Source: Caldifarciminota bacterium
GTDB taxonomy: Bacteria > Hydrothermota > Tepidihabitantia > SM23-42
Reading direction: 5' to 3'
DNA: 50,511 bases
Assembly: GCA_030671005.1 (NCBI GenBank)
Contig: DAOVAN010000001.1
Span: 1 to 50,511, forward strand
Below the pieces are notes generated by a model, which ran no database searches, was not told the origin of the DNA, and saw nothing but the letters and a program-made list of their open reading frames with translations. The first letter of the stretch is position 1, and each line of letters opens with the position of its first letter. Positions 23,942 through 32,564 of this stretch are shown here, in pieces. The translations under genes and the position numbers were made by a program.

Positions 23942-24351
23942 CAATTGATGAATTTGTATTCAAAGCGTTCCACAGAATCAATAGCCACATAGAGTGACAG
24001 GCTGCGATACTTGATGTGCTGTTCAGCAAGAAATTTCAAGAGGTCGGCGGTACGTACGAAGGCTCTGGGTGCCGTAATATATATTTCAATGCCTTTGTTA
24101 CGCATATCAAACTTACGTAGTATCTCAACTTCAGCAAAAGGTGTCAGTTGATTGTCGGCAAAGAATCTATCGGTGGCAAAGCGCTGTCTCTCACCCTTAA
24201 CGCCTTTTTCACCCTTGAGCACGTTCTCCCACATTGAAATCTCTTCCTGCAAATCCTTGATGTCCTCTCTCAGCGGTAAGTATCTTGTGCGATATGTGTA
24301 GTATATCCCAGCTACCAGCAGAATAGTGAGCAGCCAACCCAGATACTTCAT
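23941..24351 (-). CDS. Membrane-anchored protein of unknown function (136 aa)
   Basis: A single N-terminal transmembrane helix (residues 4-20) is followed by a short coiled coil (LREDIKDLQEEISMWENVL) and an alpha/beta domain (about 60-136) with LTPFAEVEILRKFDMR and LLKFLAEQHIKYRSLSLYV. The domain faintly recalls OmpA-like or pilus-assembly (PilO/GspM-like) proteins, but I cannot assign it. It overlaps valS upstream by 4 nt and the DUF5683-like gene downstream, so it is probably translated with them. A cell-envelope role is likely from the anchor. Confidence 0.6.
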   Translation of the reverse strand: MKYLGWLLTILLVAGIYYTYRTRYLPLREDIKDLQEEISMWENVLKGEKGVKGERQRFATDRFFADNQLTPFAEVEILRKFDMRNKGIEIYITAPRAFVRTADLLKFLAEQHIKYRSLSLYVAIDSVERFEYKFIN

Positions 24352-26948
24352 AGCTTCTCCATGGCTCTTTGAATACCTTCTTTTTTCTTGAGGAAGTCTT
24401 CAAGACGCTTCTTCTCTCTTTCTTGTATCTCGCTAGTGGCCTTGTTAACGTAACTCGGGTTGTTTAGCCGGTACTTGATTTCGTCGATTCGATGTGAAAG
24501 AAAATCGATTTCCCTGAGTAATCGTTGTTTTTCCTTTTGCACATCGATACCGGTTAGTTCGAGATAACATTCCATCTCGGGCATGATGATGCTCGCAACA
24601 GATTCTCGAACCGGTTGGTTGTATTCAATGCGATCCAAGCCTCCGAGTTTTGTAATGACGTCTGCGTTTTCATTGAGAAAAGACTGGACTTCATCCTTCG
24701 TGTTAATGACGATAGTGAGTTTCTCCTTATTCTTTATGTTGAAAATACCACGGATGTTTCTGATTTCTTCGATCAGTCTGACGATATGGTCAACACGGGA
24801 AATATCTTGCTCCACACTGATCTTGCCAGGCCATGTTTCCAGCATGATGCTCTTCGCTGGGAAACCGAATTTATGATATATTTCTTCAGTAATGAAAGGC
24901 ATGAAGGGATGGAGCATGACGATCAACTCTTTCATCAGGGATCTTGCAGTCTGACCGGCAGGTGCGATTTTAGTAAATTCGAGATACCAATCACAGAATG
25001 TGTGCCAGACAAAATCATATATCTCTCGTGTTATAGCATTGATCTCAAAAGCAACAAAGTGACTTTCAATGCTATCCAGCAATCGGTTGAAGCGGTCGAG
25101 AACCCATGCATCATAAATCGACATCTTTTCAGGAAGGGTATCAGCACCCTGGTCTGGATTCATACATACCAGCCGCGCCGCATTCCACAGCTTGTTGCAG
25201 AATTTTCGGCCAACATCGATTGACTTCTCGGTGAATAGTACATCTTGTTCACGCGGCGTTATCAAGAGCAGACCGAACCTCAGTGCATCGGCACCGTACT
25301 TATCGATGAGCTCCATTGGTTCCGGTGAATTACCGAGGCTCTTCGACATTTTTCTTCCCTTTTCGTCGCGTACAATCACATGAAAAACAACATCGGTAAA
25401 AGGAACCTGTTTGGTGAACTCCAGCCCAGACATGATCATACGCGCGACCCATAGATAGATTATGTCCCAGCCCGTGACCAGAGTCTGGGTAGGGTAGAAT
25501 CGGCGGTAATCCTCAGTATCGTCTGGCCAACCCAATGTGGCGAAAGGCCAGAGCCAGGATGAAAACCATGTATCCAGGACATCTTCGTCCTGGTAGATAT
25601 GACTGGATCCGCAGCTAATACATTTGTTTGGTTTCTCCTCGGATACAATGATGCCATGTTCAGAATCCGCCTTATCCGGGTCATAACATTCACTGCAATA
25701 ATAGACTGGTATTCTGTGTCCCCACCAGAGCTGCCGGGAAATACACCAATCACGGACGTTCTCCATCCAGTAATTGTAAAGATTCACCCATCTTTTCGGA
25801 TAGATATTTACCTTACCCTTGTTTACTACACGGATAGCAGGTTCAGCCAGTGGTTTCATCTTAACGAACCACTGTTTGGATATCCGTGGTTCAATCGCGG
25901 TGTTGCAGCGCTCACACTTTGCAAGTGGTAATCTGTAATCTTCGACCTTTTCAAGAAACCCTTCCTCTTTCAACTGCTCAATGATCTTCTTCCTTGCTGT
26001 GTAGCGGTCTTGCCCGTTGAATTGTCTGGTGAGTGCGTTGAGCGTTGCATCCGGATTCATGATGTCGATAAACTCAAGATGGTGTTTCTTAGCGAGATTA
26101 AAATCAAAGGGATCATGAGCAGGCGTAACCTTCAATGCACCGGTTCCAAACTCGGGGTCAACGTAATCATCAGCGATGATCGGTATCTCTCTTTCCATGA
26201 TGGGCAAGAGAACTCTTTTCCCTATCAATCTTTTGTAGCGCCTGTCGTGTGGGTTGACGCATACCGCGGTATCGCCCAGCATCGTTTCTGGTCTGGTAGT
26301 AGCGACGGAGATGAATTCATCGGACCGAAGAATCGGATATTTTATGTAGTATAACTTGCCCGGTTCCTCTTCGGTCTCCACTTGTTCGTCAGAGAGTGCA
26401 GTAAGACACCGTGGACACCAATTTATGATGTACTCGCCACGGTAAATCAATCCCTTGTTATACAGTTCGACAAATACCTTTATTACCTTCTTTGAATATT
26501 CATCGGAAAGCGTGAACTGCTCCCTTGACCAATCAAGAGCATAACCGGCTTTCTTCAATTGTTGTCTTATGATCTGTGCGTATTCTTCTTTCCATTTCCA
26601 TACTTCTTCCACGAATTTGTCACGGCCGAAGTCTTCTTTCTTTTTTCCTTGCTTATGGAGTTTCGCCTCAACGACGACTTGTGTGGCAATACCCGCATGA
26701 TCCATACCGAACATCCAGAGAGTTTCGTGGCCGGTCAGTTTCTTGTACCGAATGAGAATATCCTGAATTGAATTATTGAGTATGTGCCCGAGTGTGAGTC
26801 GTCCGGTGACGTTGGGGAGAGGAATCATGATCGTATATGCGGGTTTCGTGGATTTCACATCGGGAGTAAAGAGATTCTCCTCCAGCCAGAATTGATACCA
26901 CTTTTCTTCTATGCCTGCGGGCTCATATCGACTGGGGAATGCATTCAT
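24348..26948 (-). CDS. valS: Valyl-tRNA synthetase
   Basis: The 866-residue enzyme has the ValRS layout: MIPLPNVTGRL before the first signature, the editing domain, KMSKSLGNSPEP near residue 540, an anticodon-binding domain and a C-terminal coiled coil (about 805-866). The HIGH signature reads TLGH, so its first histidine is a threonine; the second histidine and the glycine are kept. A CxxC pair group (CSECYDPD ... CISCG) near residues 420-450 suggests a zinc knuckle. The ATG at 26948 is 6 nt downstream of a -10 box. Two small membrane-protein genes follow in the same transcript. Confidence 0.96.
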   Translation of the reverse strand: MNAFPSRYEPAGIEEKWYQFWLEENLFTPDVKSTKPAYTIMIPLPNVTGRLTLGHILNNSIQDILIRYKKLTGHETLWMFGMDHAGIATQVVVEAKLHKQGKKKEDFGRDKFVEEVWKWKEEYAQIIRQQLKKAGYALDWSREQFTLSDEYSKKVIKVFVELYNKGLIYRGEYIINWCPRCLTALSDEQVETEEEPGKLYYIKYPILRSDEFISVATTRPETMLGDTAVCVNPHDRRYKRLIGKRVLLPIMEREIPIIADDYVDPEFGTGALKVTPAHDPFDFNLAKKHHLEFIDIMNPDATLNALTRQFNGQDRYTARKKIIEQLKEEGFLEKVEDYRLPLAKCERCNTAIEPRISKQWFVKMKPLAEPAIRVVNKGKVNIYPKRWVNLYNYWMENVRDWCISRQLWWGHRIPVYYCSECYDPDKADSEHGIIVSEEKPNKCISCGSSHIYQDEDVLDTWFSSWLWPFATLGWPDDTEDYRRFYPTQTLVTGWDIIYLWVARMIMSGLEFTKQVPFTDVVFHVIVRDEKGRKMSKSLGNSPEPMELIDKYGADALRFGLLLITPREQDVLFTEKSIDVGRKFCNKLWNAARLVCMNPDQGADTLPEKMSIYDAWVLDRFNRLLDSIESHFVAFEINAITREIYDFVWHTFCDWYLEFTKIAPAGQTARSLMKELIVMLHPFMPFITEEIYHKFGFPAKSIMLETWPGKISVEQDISRVDHIVRLIEEIRNIRGIFNIKNKEKLTIVINTKDEVQSFLNENADVITKLGGLDRIEYNQPVRESVASIIMPEMECYLELTGIDVQKEKQRLLREIDFLSHRIDEIKYRLNNPSYVNKATSEIQEREKKRLEDFLKKKEGIQRAMEKL

Positions 26949-26954
26949 AGGCTA

Positions 26955-26982
26955 AATATACATAATTTCATATGCGTGTCAA
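26955..26982 (-). promoter_or_regulatory. Predicted leaderless promoter of valS
   Basis: On the minus strand: TTGACA at 26982-26977, a 16-bp spacer, TATATT at 26960-26955, then 6 nt to the ATG. The spacing matches the other leaderless promoters in the window. There is no room for a T-box or other leader regulation of this tRNA synthetase gene. Confidence 0.7.
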
Positions 26983-26998
26983 CGCGCGGCGCTTGATG

Positions 26999-27285
26999 CC
27001 TAACGCCTCACGCCCGACGCATAACCAGAAAGCATATCAGATGATCAGAGCACCAGGAAGCGGAATACCAGGACATCAGATTACCAGACCCAAAATCGTT
27101 GATTCGTCCCTGATATTCTGATGTCCGGGTCAGCTATGTTTACTTTTCCTAAATTCGTGCTGCATTCAAATTTTCTCTATTTACTACATAGTACATACTA
27201 CTTACTGCCAAATCCTGAACTCGCTACGTTAGTATCGTGTGTCTTGCGGGTGGCTCAGTGGTTCAGCGACCCAGCGACTCATGTC
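26999..27285. repeat. Heptad and octad degenerate tandem repeats
   Basis: The ~340-bp gap between valS and mutM holds no gene. From 26999 a 7-bp pattern runs (CCTAACG, CCTCACG, CCCGACG, CATAACC). It passes into an 8-bp pattern ending in CAG (CATATCAG, ATGATCAG, AGCACCAG, later GACATCAG, ATTACCAG) up to about 27090. A separate octad array AGTGGTTC, AGCGACCC, AGCGACTC lies at 27257-27280. The stretch between is AT-rich without visible structure. Confidence 0.65.
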
Positions 27286-27286
27286 G

Positions 27287-28111
27287 TTACTTCTGACACT
27301 TGGGGCAGTATCTGGTGCTGCGATTACCAAGCTTCTTGAGTACGATCTTGCTGCCACACCTACGGCACGGTTCATCCTCGCGTCCGTAAACGTACAGCAA
27401 ATTCTGGAAGTTGCCGTCCTTTCCGTCGGTGCGCTTGTAATCCGAAACCGACGTTCCAAAGTTGATTATGCCATCATGCAACACGTCTTTCAATGCCTTT
27501 GTGAGTCTTGACATTTCTTCATTCGTAATTCGATGGGCTCTTCTCAATGGTCTAATTCCAGCACGGAACAGCGCCTCATCAGAATAGATATTTCCTACGC
27601 CGGCACAGATGTGCTGGTCCAATAACAAAGATTTTATCCTCGCCCTTCGGTGCTTGATCTTGGCACGGAGATATGCTAAGTCAAAATCCTGCGATATTGG
27701 CTCACATCCGAGATTGAAAAACCCTTTTAGGTTGCTGGGTGTTTCTGACGCCTTCAAGAGATAGACCCGTCCGAGCACACGTGGTTCTTTGAATAACAGT
27801 TGACGGTCCTGAAGCTGAATGACGAGTCGAGAGAATTTCTCGGGTTCTTCTCCAAGAGGCATCAAGACCATGGTCCCCGAAAGGCGTAGATGGAAAATCA
27901 ACCGTTTGCCGTTACTCAGATTCAGTATCAGGTATTTTGCTTTTCTTGTCACATCCGTGATCTTCTCGCCCACAATTGCCTTGCAAAAAAGCGATGGTTT
28001 TGGGTGCGCTATTACATCAGCGCGGAGTATTACGCAGTCAACGATTTCTTTGCCTTTTATTCTCCGTCTTAGTTCACGCCTGATTGTTTCGACTTCTGGC
28101 AATTCAGGCAT
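27287..28111 (-). CDS. mutM: Formamidopyrimidine-DNA glycosylase
   Basis: Fpg/MutM removes oxidised purines, using the N-terminal proline as nucleophile. The start must therefore be the ATG at 28111, giving MPELPEVETIRREL; the frame extends a few codons upstream, but GGAGGAAATC sits correctly before this ATG. The Lys near residue 55, HLRLSGTM, VGNIYSDEALFRAGI and the C-terminal zinc finger CRRCGSKI ... CPKC are all present. The protein has 274 residues, the normal length. It follows the AsmA-family gene after 39 nt on the same strand. Confidence 0.95.
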   Translation of the reverse strand: MPELPEVETIRRELRRRIKGKEIVDCVILRADVIAHPKPSLFCKAIVGEKITDVTRKAKYLILNLSNGKRLIFHLRLSGTMVLMPLGEEPEKFSRLVIQLQDRQLLFKEPRVLGRVYLLKASETPSNLKGFFNLGCEPISQDFDLAYLRAKIKHRRARIKSLLLDQHICAGVGNIYSDEALFRAGIRPLRRAHRITNEEMSRLTKALKDVLHDGIINFGTSVSDYKRTDGKDGNFQNLLYVYGREDEPCRRCGSKIVLKKLGNRSTRYCPKCQK

Positions 28112-28150
28112 TATGATTTCCTCCATGATAAAACAGATGAAGGGTAACTA

Positions 28151-30424
28151 TTACCATTTCAATAAATCTTTCAATTGTTCCTCAAATTCCTTCTTCTTCT
28201 GCTCGAACTCGTCCTTGAGTATACCACCGATCCGTTCTCTTATTCTATTCTTGTCCAATCTGAAGGTTGGTGAATTCAATCTACCGGACACGATGATGTC
28301 GACCACTGTCCTACCTTGCTTGTCTTCGAAGAATATCCAATCACCGTGGTATTTCTTCACCGTCCTGGAATGTTGCTTTGAAAGAGTTGCTGCGACGCGC
28401 AGGTCCACGTTGCCGTTGAGACCTATGGTACCGCTAGTCAAGAAATCACCCACCCGCGCGGAAAATATCCAGTCTTGGACGTCGGCTCGGCCATTGGCTA
28501 TCTTGAAGGAGCAACGCAGATTGTTGAATGGGACATTCTTGTGGTCCTTCAGTCCTAGCCAGCCAAGAAGTTTCGTCAGGAATGCAAAGTTATTGAATTC
28601 GCCTTCGTATACCATCAGATTACCCGTGGCATTGAGGTTAGACTTCACAGATCTTTGATCCAAACTCTTGCCCTGAAAGTCGCCCTGGCCACTGAGATCA
28701 CCTTTGAGCCGGTCAAAACGTAGAAAGCGTTGCAGTATTTTCTGAGCTGACACTGAGCGCATACGCGTGTTGATTCGATAAGGTTCTGGCGAATTCGCGT
28801 TGTAGTAGAAGTCTAGATATACTTGCCCGTCAAATGCCTCCGCCTGGCAATTCCGTACATCAACTATGCCTTCTTTATATTCGAACTTGGTATTTATGTT
28901 CTTAAATTCCATGTCCATGCCAATAAGCCTTTTGATATTCAACATACCCTTCAGTGTAATTGGCAGTGCTTTGCCTTTCGGCGCTTGTCCTCGTGTTTTT
29001 GGAAGGAGTTCATCCAGATCAATGTAATTCGAGCGGTTGTTTATCTGGACGACTGGTCTTTTGAAATTGGATATTTGACCGCTTAATGAGAAATCCGAAC
29101 GACCGATCTTACCTTTGCAACTGCCGATCCTGAGAGCATCCTCTTTGAAAGTTCCGTTGAGATTGAGATCACTTATCGGTTTTTCAAGGCCAATGCCGCC
29201 GATGCGCGCTCCGTTGATCTTGATGCCACCGAGGTACCGGAGATCATCGATCTTGCCCTTCAGGGTAATATTTGATGCTACGGTTCCGGAAAGTTCGATG
29301 TCTTTCAGATCATTTGTCAGGCCTTGAAAGTCCTTCAGGTTTCCATCTATTGCAGCGCTGATATCCAAGCGCGGTTTCTTGCCAAGACCAGAGACCCTGC
29401 CTTCAATACTGAATTCGGTGGTTCCGATACGGCCTTTGAGAACGATATCCCTGATAGAAGAGAGATCAAACGCGAAGGTGCCATTGATCTTCTCGATGGC
29501 ACGCGTCATACCCTTTGCAATGACCTCTACCTCCTTTATTTCACAATGCCCGTCGATTCTAGGGTCTTTCGTTGTACCCGCAAGAGCGAAATCGGCCTCG
29601 ACAGCACCACGCAGTTCCTCGGGCCGGATGTCCTTCGGTATGAGGTCTTTCAGTCTGGACATGTCGTCGATTCTCAATTCGCCTTCGAGATCGAGCATTT
29701 TGCTTTCTTTCACTATACCAGTAATACTGAGTTGCATTGGCTTACCGCGAATGGTGATATTCCGGACCTCGACGTTCTTTGTCAGCGTATCATAATCGAG
29801 ATCATTGCGCAATTCGAGCTGTAGTTCTGGAAGTTCTCTGCTTTCGGGAACAACAGCGTTCAGTTTACCCGAGACTACGATCTTGTTGCGGTAAAATCTT
29901 ACCTTCTGATTGATGTCACGGACCACGTACTCGGAGCGTGTGATGGCATCATGATACCGTAACTCGCTATCGTAGATATTCAATTCCGAAAGGGCAAAAC
30001 CCCAGCCTGTTCCTTCCGCTTCACGCGGCATTAGGCCGGTGAAGTTGAGTTCTTTGTTCCTATTGCGTTCAAGATTGATTGTCATTCGATCAAGATTGAT
30101 GCTACTTATTGCTACTTGTCTGCGAAGCAGCGGTAACAGTCGGATATTCAAAGTAGTCTGTCCGATTTCCATCATTGACCCGGGACTATATCCTTTAGTG
30201 TTGGGGATTGAAATGTCATCAATGGTGATGCCGATCCCAAGACCAATTTTCAATCCTACCTTGCCGATCTCGACTGGACGCTGTACTACTTCGCTTGCAA
30301 TCTTCTGCGCGATTGCCTGCATATACTTCGGCGTAAAGAAAGATTTCAGTGCGAAATAACCAGCAAGGAGGAGGATTATTATTATTATGGCGGTTGCCAA
30401 AAGAATTTTAAGTAGCCTATTCAT
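28151..30424 (-). CDS. AsmA-family envelope protein
   Basis: This 757-residue protein has one N-terminal transmembrane helix (residues 6-28). A long, mostly beta-strand extracytoplasmic region follows, starting VQRPVEIGKVGLKIGLGIGITIDDISI, given only as a span at about residues 47-75, which is the AsmA N-terminal pattern. Near the C-terminus the ADVQDWIFSARVGDFLTSGTIGLNG region (about 655-680) matches the AsmA-2/DUF3971-like end. AsmA-like proteins (TamB, YhdP, AsmA) are thought to carry phospholipids between membranes. This supports a diderm cell. It lies between an M50 protease gene and mutM. Confidence 0.82.
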   Translation of the reverse strand: MNRLLKILLATAIIIIILLLAGYFALKSFFTPKYMQAIAQKIASEVVQRPVEIGKVGLKIGLGIGITIDDISIPNTKGYSPGSMMEIGQTTLNIRLLPLLRRQVAISSINLDRMTINLERNRNKELNFTGLMPREAEGTGWGFALSELNIYDSELRYHDAITRSEYVVRDINQKVRFYRNKIVVSGKLNAVVPESRELPELQLELRNDLDYDTLTKNVEVRNITIRGKPMQLSITGIVKESKMLDLEGELRIDDMSRLKDLIPKDIRPEELRGAVEADFALAGTTKDPRIDGHCEIKEVEVIAKGMTRAIEKINGTFAFDLSSIRDIVLKGRIGTTEFSIEGRVSGLGKKPRLDISAAIDGNLKDFQGLTNDLKDIELSGTVASNITLKGKIDDLRYLGGIKINGARIGGIGLEKPISDLNLNGTFKEDALRIGSCKGKIGRSDFSLSGQISNFKRPVVQINNRSNYIDLDELLPKTRGQAPKGKALPITLKGMLNIKRLIGMDMEFKNINTKFEYKEGIVDVRNCQAEAFDGQVYLDFYYNANSPEPYRINTRMRSVSAQKILQRFLRFDRLKGDLSGQGDFQGKSLDQRSVKSNLNATGNLMVYEGEFNNFAFLTKLLGWLGLKDHKNVPFNNLRCSFKIANGRADVQDWIFSARVGDFLTSGTIGLNGNVDLRVAATLSKQHSRTVKKYHGDWIFFEDKQGRTVVDIIVSGRLNSPTFRLDKNRIRERIGGILKDEFEQKKKEFEEQLKDLLKW

Positions 30425-30469
30425 TTGTATCTATTCCTCAATATACTACTCTCTTGTGATTTGAAAGAA

Positions 30470-31132
30470 CTACATCAAGAATTTATGTATGAACGTCCAG
30501 AAAGCTGGCGCGCCAGCAAAAGATTGACCAAAAAAGGAGACAAATGGTCCGATCCAACCCCAGAGAATAGGAATGCCGGTGATCCTATCAAAGAATATTA
30601 GAGCAAGCAGGAGCATGAATCCGTACCGCTCCAGCCAGTATTGAACATTGGCGTATTTGGGTGGTAAAAGGCTGAACAAAGCCTTCGAACCATCCAGCGG
30701 AGGTATCGGTATAAGATTGAAGGCGGATAGGATTAGACTATAAAATAGGGCAAACCCTATGAGACCGCCGATGGGCAGTAGGATATCGTTGTGCAGCAAA
30801 TCAGGGAAGAGGCGCAGTATGAGACCCAAGGGTATCGCGAAGAGCAGATTGGATAACGGTCCAGCGATCGAGGTGTACAGTATTCCCTTTTTCATGTCGC
30901 GGAAGTTGTAGGGATTAATAGGCACCGGCTTAGCCCATCCAAATCTGAATACCAGAAATGCGATGAATCCGAATATGTCTATGTGTTTGATCGGATTCAG
31001 GGTCAGCCTTCCGGCGAATTTTGCCGTCGGGTCGCCGAGGCGGTATGCTACATATCCATGAAAGTATTCATGTACTGTGATTACTATGAGTATTGCCGGG
31101 AGTGAAATGACGAGGCCAAAGGCGGTGTTCAT
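30470..31132 (-). CDS. M50-family (site-2 protease-like) membrane metalloprotease
   Basis: The 220-residue protein has the HEYFHGYVAYRLGD zinc motif in its first helix region and LIPIPPLDGSK in a later helix supplying the third ligand. This is the compact FWDE-type family that lacks a PDZ domain, common in bacteria and archaea. There are about five hydrophobic helices. The substrate is unknown. The start overlaps the cca gene by 4 nt, and the AsmA gene follows 45 nt downstream. Confidence 0.88.
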   Translation of the reverse strand: MNTAFGLVISLPAILIVITVHEYFHGYVAYRLGDPTAKFAGRLTLNPIKHIDIFGFIAFLVFRFGWAKPVPINPYNFRDMKKGILYTSIAGPLSNLLFAIPLGLILRLFPDLLHNDILLPIGGLIGFALFYSLILSAFNLIPIPPLDGSKALFSLLPPKYANVQYWLERYGFMLLLALIFFDRITGIPILWGWIGPFVSFFGQSFAGAPAFWTFIHKFLM

Positions 31133-32283
31133 CTTTTTTTCATTGCCTTCAGGTACTCGATTGCCTGTTTTCTGTTCCTCAGTTTTTTGTCGAGCTGCAT
31201 GTCGAAAGTCTTTTTCAATATTTTCTGAAATCTTCTGTCTTCTTGGAAACCATATCGCCGCAAATCTTTACCCGTGATCAAAGGTTTTACTCTCTGCAGA
31301 TTATTGAATGTCTTGGTCTTTTCGTGCAGCTCTGGCTTGATTTGCGGTAGTGCCTCTATCACCTCATCCGCAATAGGGGATAGTATACTGTAAATGGTGC
31401 TTCTTTTGCTCGCTTTATTCAATTTCGTGATGATTTCAGATATGAGGCGGAAGTCAGCAACAATCTTTTGCTCGTCCTTGGTGAGTGGTATACTAGGTTT
31501 GGTCAACTTGGAAAGGAAGAAATAGAATGCAAGGGCGCTCGATGGAGGCATCAGTTTGAGGTCATGACGCTTAAGGGCAAAGATGCCGTAATGTGCTAAA
31601 TCCTCGATTGTCTGGTGGTAGCTATCTTCGGAGAATATGAGCCGTATTTCATTGAGAATGCGCTGCCCGCTCAACTTCGAGACCATTTCTTTCTCGATGG
31701 CTTCCTGCATCAAACGCTCGCTGTCTTCTTCCATCTTGAATCCGAAGCGGTTCTTATACCTGAGGGCACGGAAAATGCGCGTTGGGTCGTCGATGAAGCT
31801 ATTTCTGTGAAGAATCCTTACGAGCTTCTTTTTTATGTCGTTCATGCCTTCAAACGGATCAAATATCTCACCGAAATTCTCTCTGGAGATCGACATAGCT
31901 ATCGCGTTGATCGTGAAGTCTCGCCGATTCAAGTCTTCGACTATTGTAGAGGGGTAGACATGAGGAAGGTGTGCTGGGGAGGGATATTTCTCAGTGCGTG
32001 CACTCGCTAAATCAACACGGTGGTTGTTGATCCCGATCGAGGCCGTGCCAAATTCATCGTGTTTCGTGAGCTTTCCTTTTAGCTTTGAATTCAATTTCCT
32101 GGCGATCTTGACGCCATCACCCTCGACGACAACGTCAATGTCCACGGATTCGCGCCCCAGCGTTGAATCCCGGACATAACCGCCTACAAGATATGCGTGG
32201 TATTCGGACTTTACAAAGAAATCAATTACTTTTCTTAAAACCGATTTCTTTCTTCGTTTTGCCGAAGATCTTAATTTTGTCAA
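31129..32283 (-). CDS. cca: CCA-adding enzyme / tRNA nucleotidyltransferase family
   Basis: The class II nucleotidyltransferase head is clear: YLVGGYVRDSTLGRESVDIDVVVEGDG with the DxD metal site, given as a span at residues about 31-58, then RRDFTINAIAMS and DDPTRIFRALRY. The C-terminal part is the helical body and tail. It adds or repairs the tRNA CCA end; poly(A) polymerase or an A-adding half enzyme is possible. I place the start at TTG 32283 because GAGGAG lies just upstream and no ATG/GTG/TTG occurs between there and the VGG motif. This makes a 62-nt overlap with the DUF3467 gene. Confidence 0.88.
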   Translation of the reverse strand: MTKLRSSAKRRKKSVLRKVIDFFVKSEYHAYLVGGYVRDSTLGRESVDIDVVVEGDGVKIARKLNSKLKGKLTKHDEFGTASIGINNHRVDLASARTEKYPSPAHLPHVYPSTIVEDLNRRDFTINAIAMSISRENFGEIFDPFEGMNDIKKKLVRILHRNSFIDDPTRIFRALRYKNRFGFKMEEDSERLMQEAIEKEMVSKLSGQRILNEIRLIFSEDSYHQTIEDLAHYGIFALKRHDLKLMPPSSALAFYFFLSKLTKPSIPLTKDEQKIVADFRLISEIITKLNKASKRSTIYSILSPIADEVIEALPQIKPELHEKTKTFNNLQRVKPLITGKDLRRYGFQEDRRFQKILKKTFDMQLDKKLRNRKQAIEYLKAMKKR

Positions 32284-32518
32284 AATTCTCCTCGTATTTC
32301 CTGATGTTGTCATCCAGGGCGTTTTTCAAGAGCAGGACGTTCTGTGGTGTCATGATGATGCGCGTGAACACCTTTGCTTTCTGGGCACCAGGCAGAAAGC
32401 GCAGAAAATCGAGAATAAACTCTGATGGTGTATGATGAATGCCAACCCCATTGGCATATATACCCTCTGACTGTTCGGGACTTATTTCGATATTTAGGGG
32501 TTTTTTAGCCTCTTCCAT
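32222..32518 (-). CDS. DUF3467 family protein
   Basis: This is a 98-residue cytosolic protein. The wording EISPEQSEGIYANGVGIHHTPSEFILDFLRF, at residues about 11-41, and the FTRIIMTPQNVLLLKNALDDNIRKYEENF block at 51-79 are typical of DUF3467, whose function is not established. AAAGGAG precedes the ATG, and a TTGACT/TATAAT promoter lies just upstream. It heads the operon DUF3467-cca-M50-AsmA-mutM, and its 3' end overlaps the cca coding region by 62 nt. Confidence 0.85.
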   Translation of the reverse strand: MEEAKKPLNIEISPEQSEGIYANGVGIHHTPSEFILDFLRFLPGAQKAKVFTRIIMTPQNVLLLKNALDDNIRKYEENFDKIKIFGKTKKEIGFKKSN

Positions 32519-32536
32519 ATCAAATCTCCTTTTAGA

Positions 32537-32564
32537 ATTATACCTGAATATGTAAAGAAGTCAA
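32537..32564 (-). promoter_or_regulatory. Promoter of the DUF3467-cca operon
   Basis: On the minus strand: TTGACT at 32564-32559, a 16-bp spacer, TATAAT at 32542-32537. The ATG at 32518 is about 12 nt beyond the expected start of transcription, with AAAGGAGA as ribosome-binding site. This is a leadered example with the same boxes and spacer. Confidence 0.8.

Noticed and set aside
24615..25223. A 202-codon open frame on the plus strand
   Set aside because: It is antisense to the conserved valS coding sequence, has no family features and no promoter or ribosome-binding site.
7786..27090. The repeat tracts as possible CRISPR arrays
   Set aside because: Units are 7-10 bp and degenerate, without regular spacers, and there are no cas genes.
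27819..28658. A 279-codon plus-strand open frame across mutM and the AsmA gene
   Set aside because: It spans the antisense of two clear genes and their junction; composition is that of a shadow frame.
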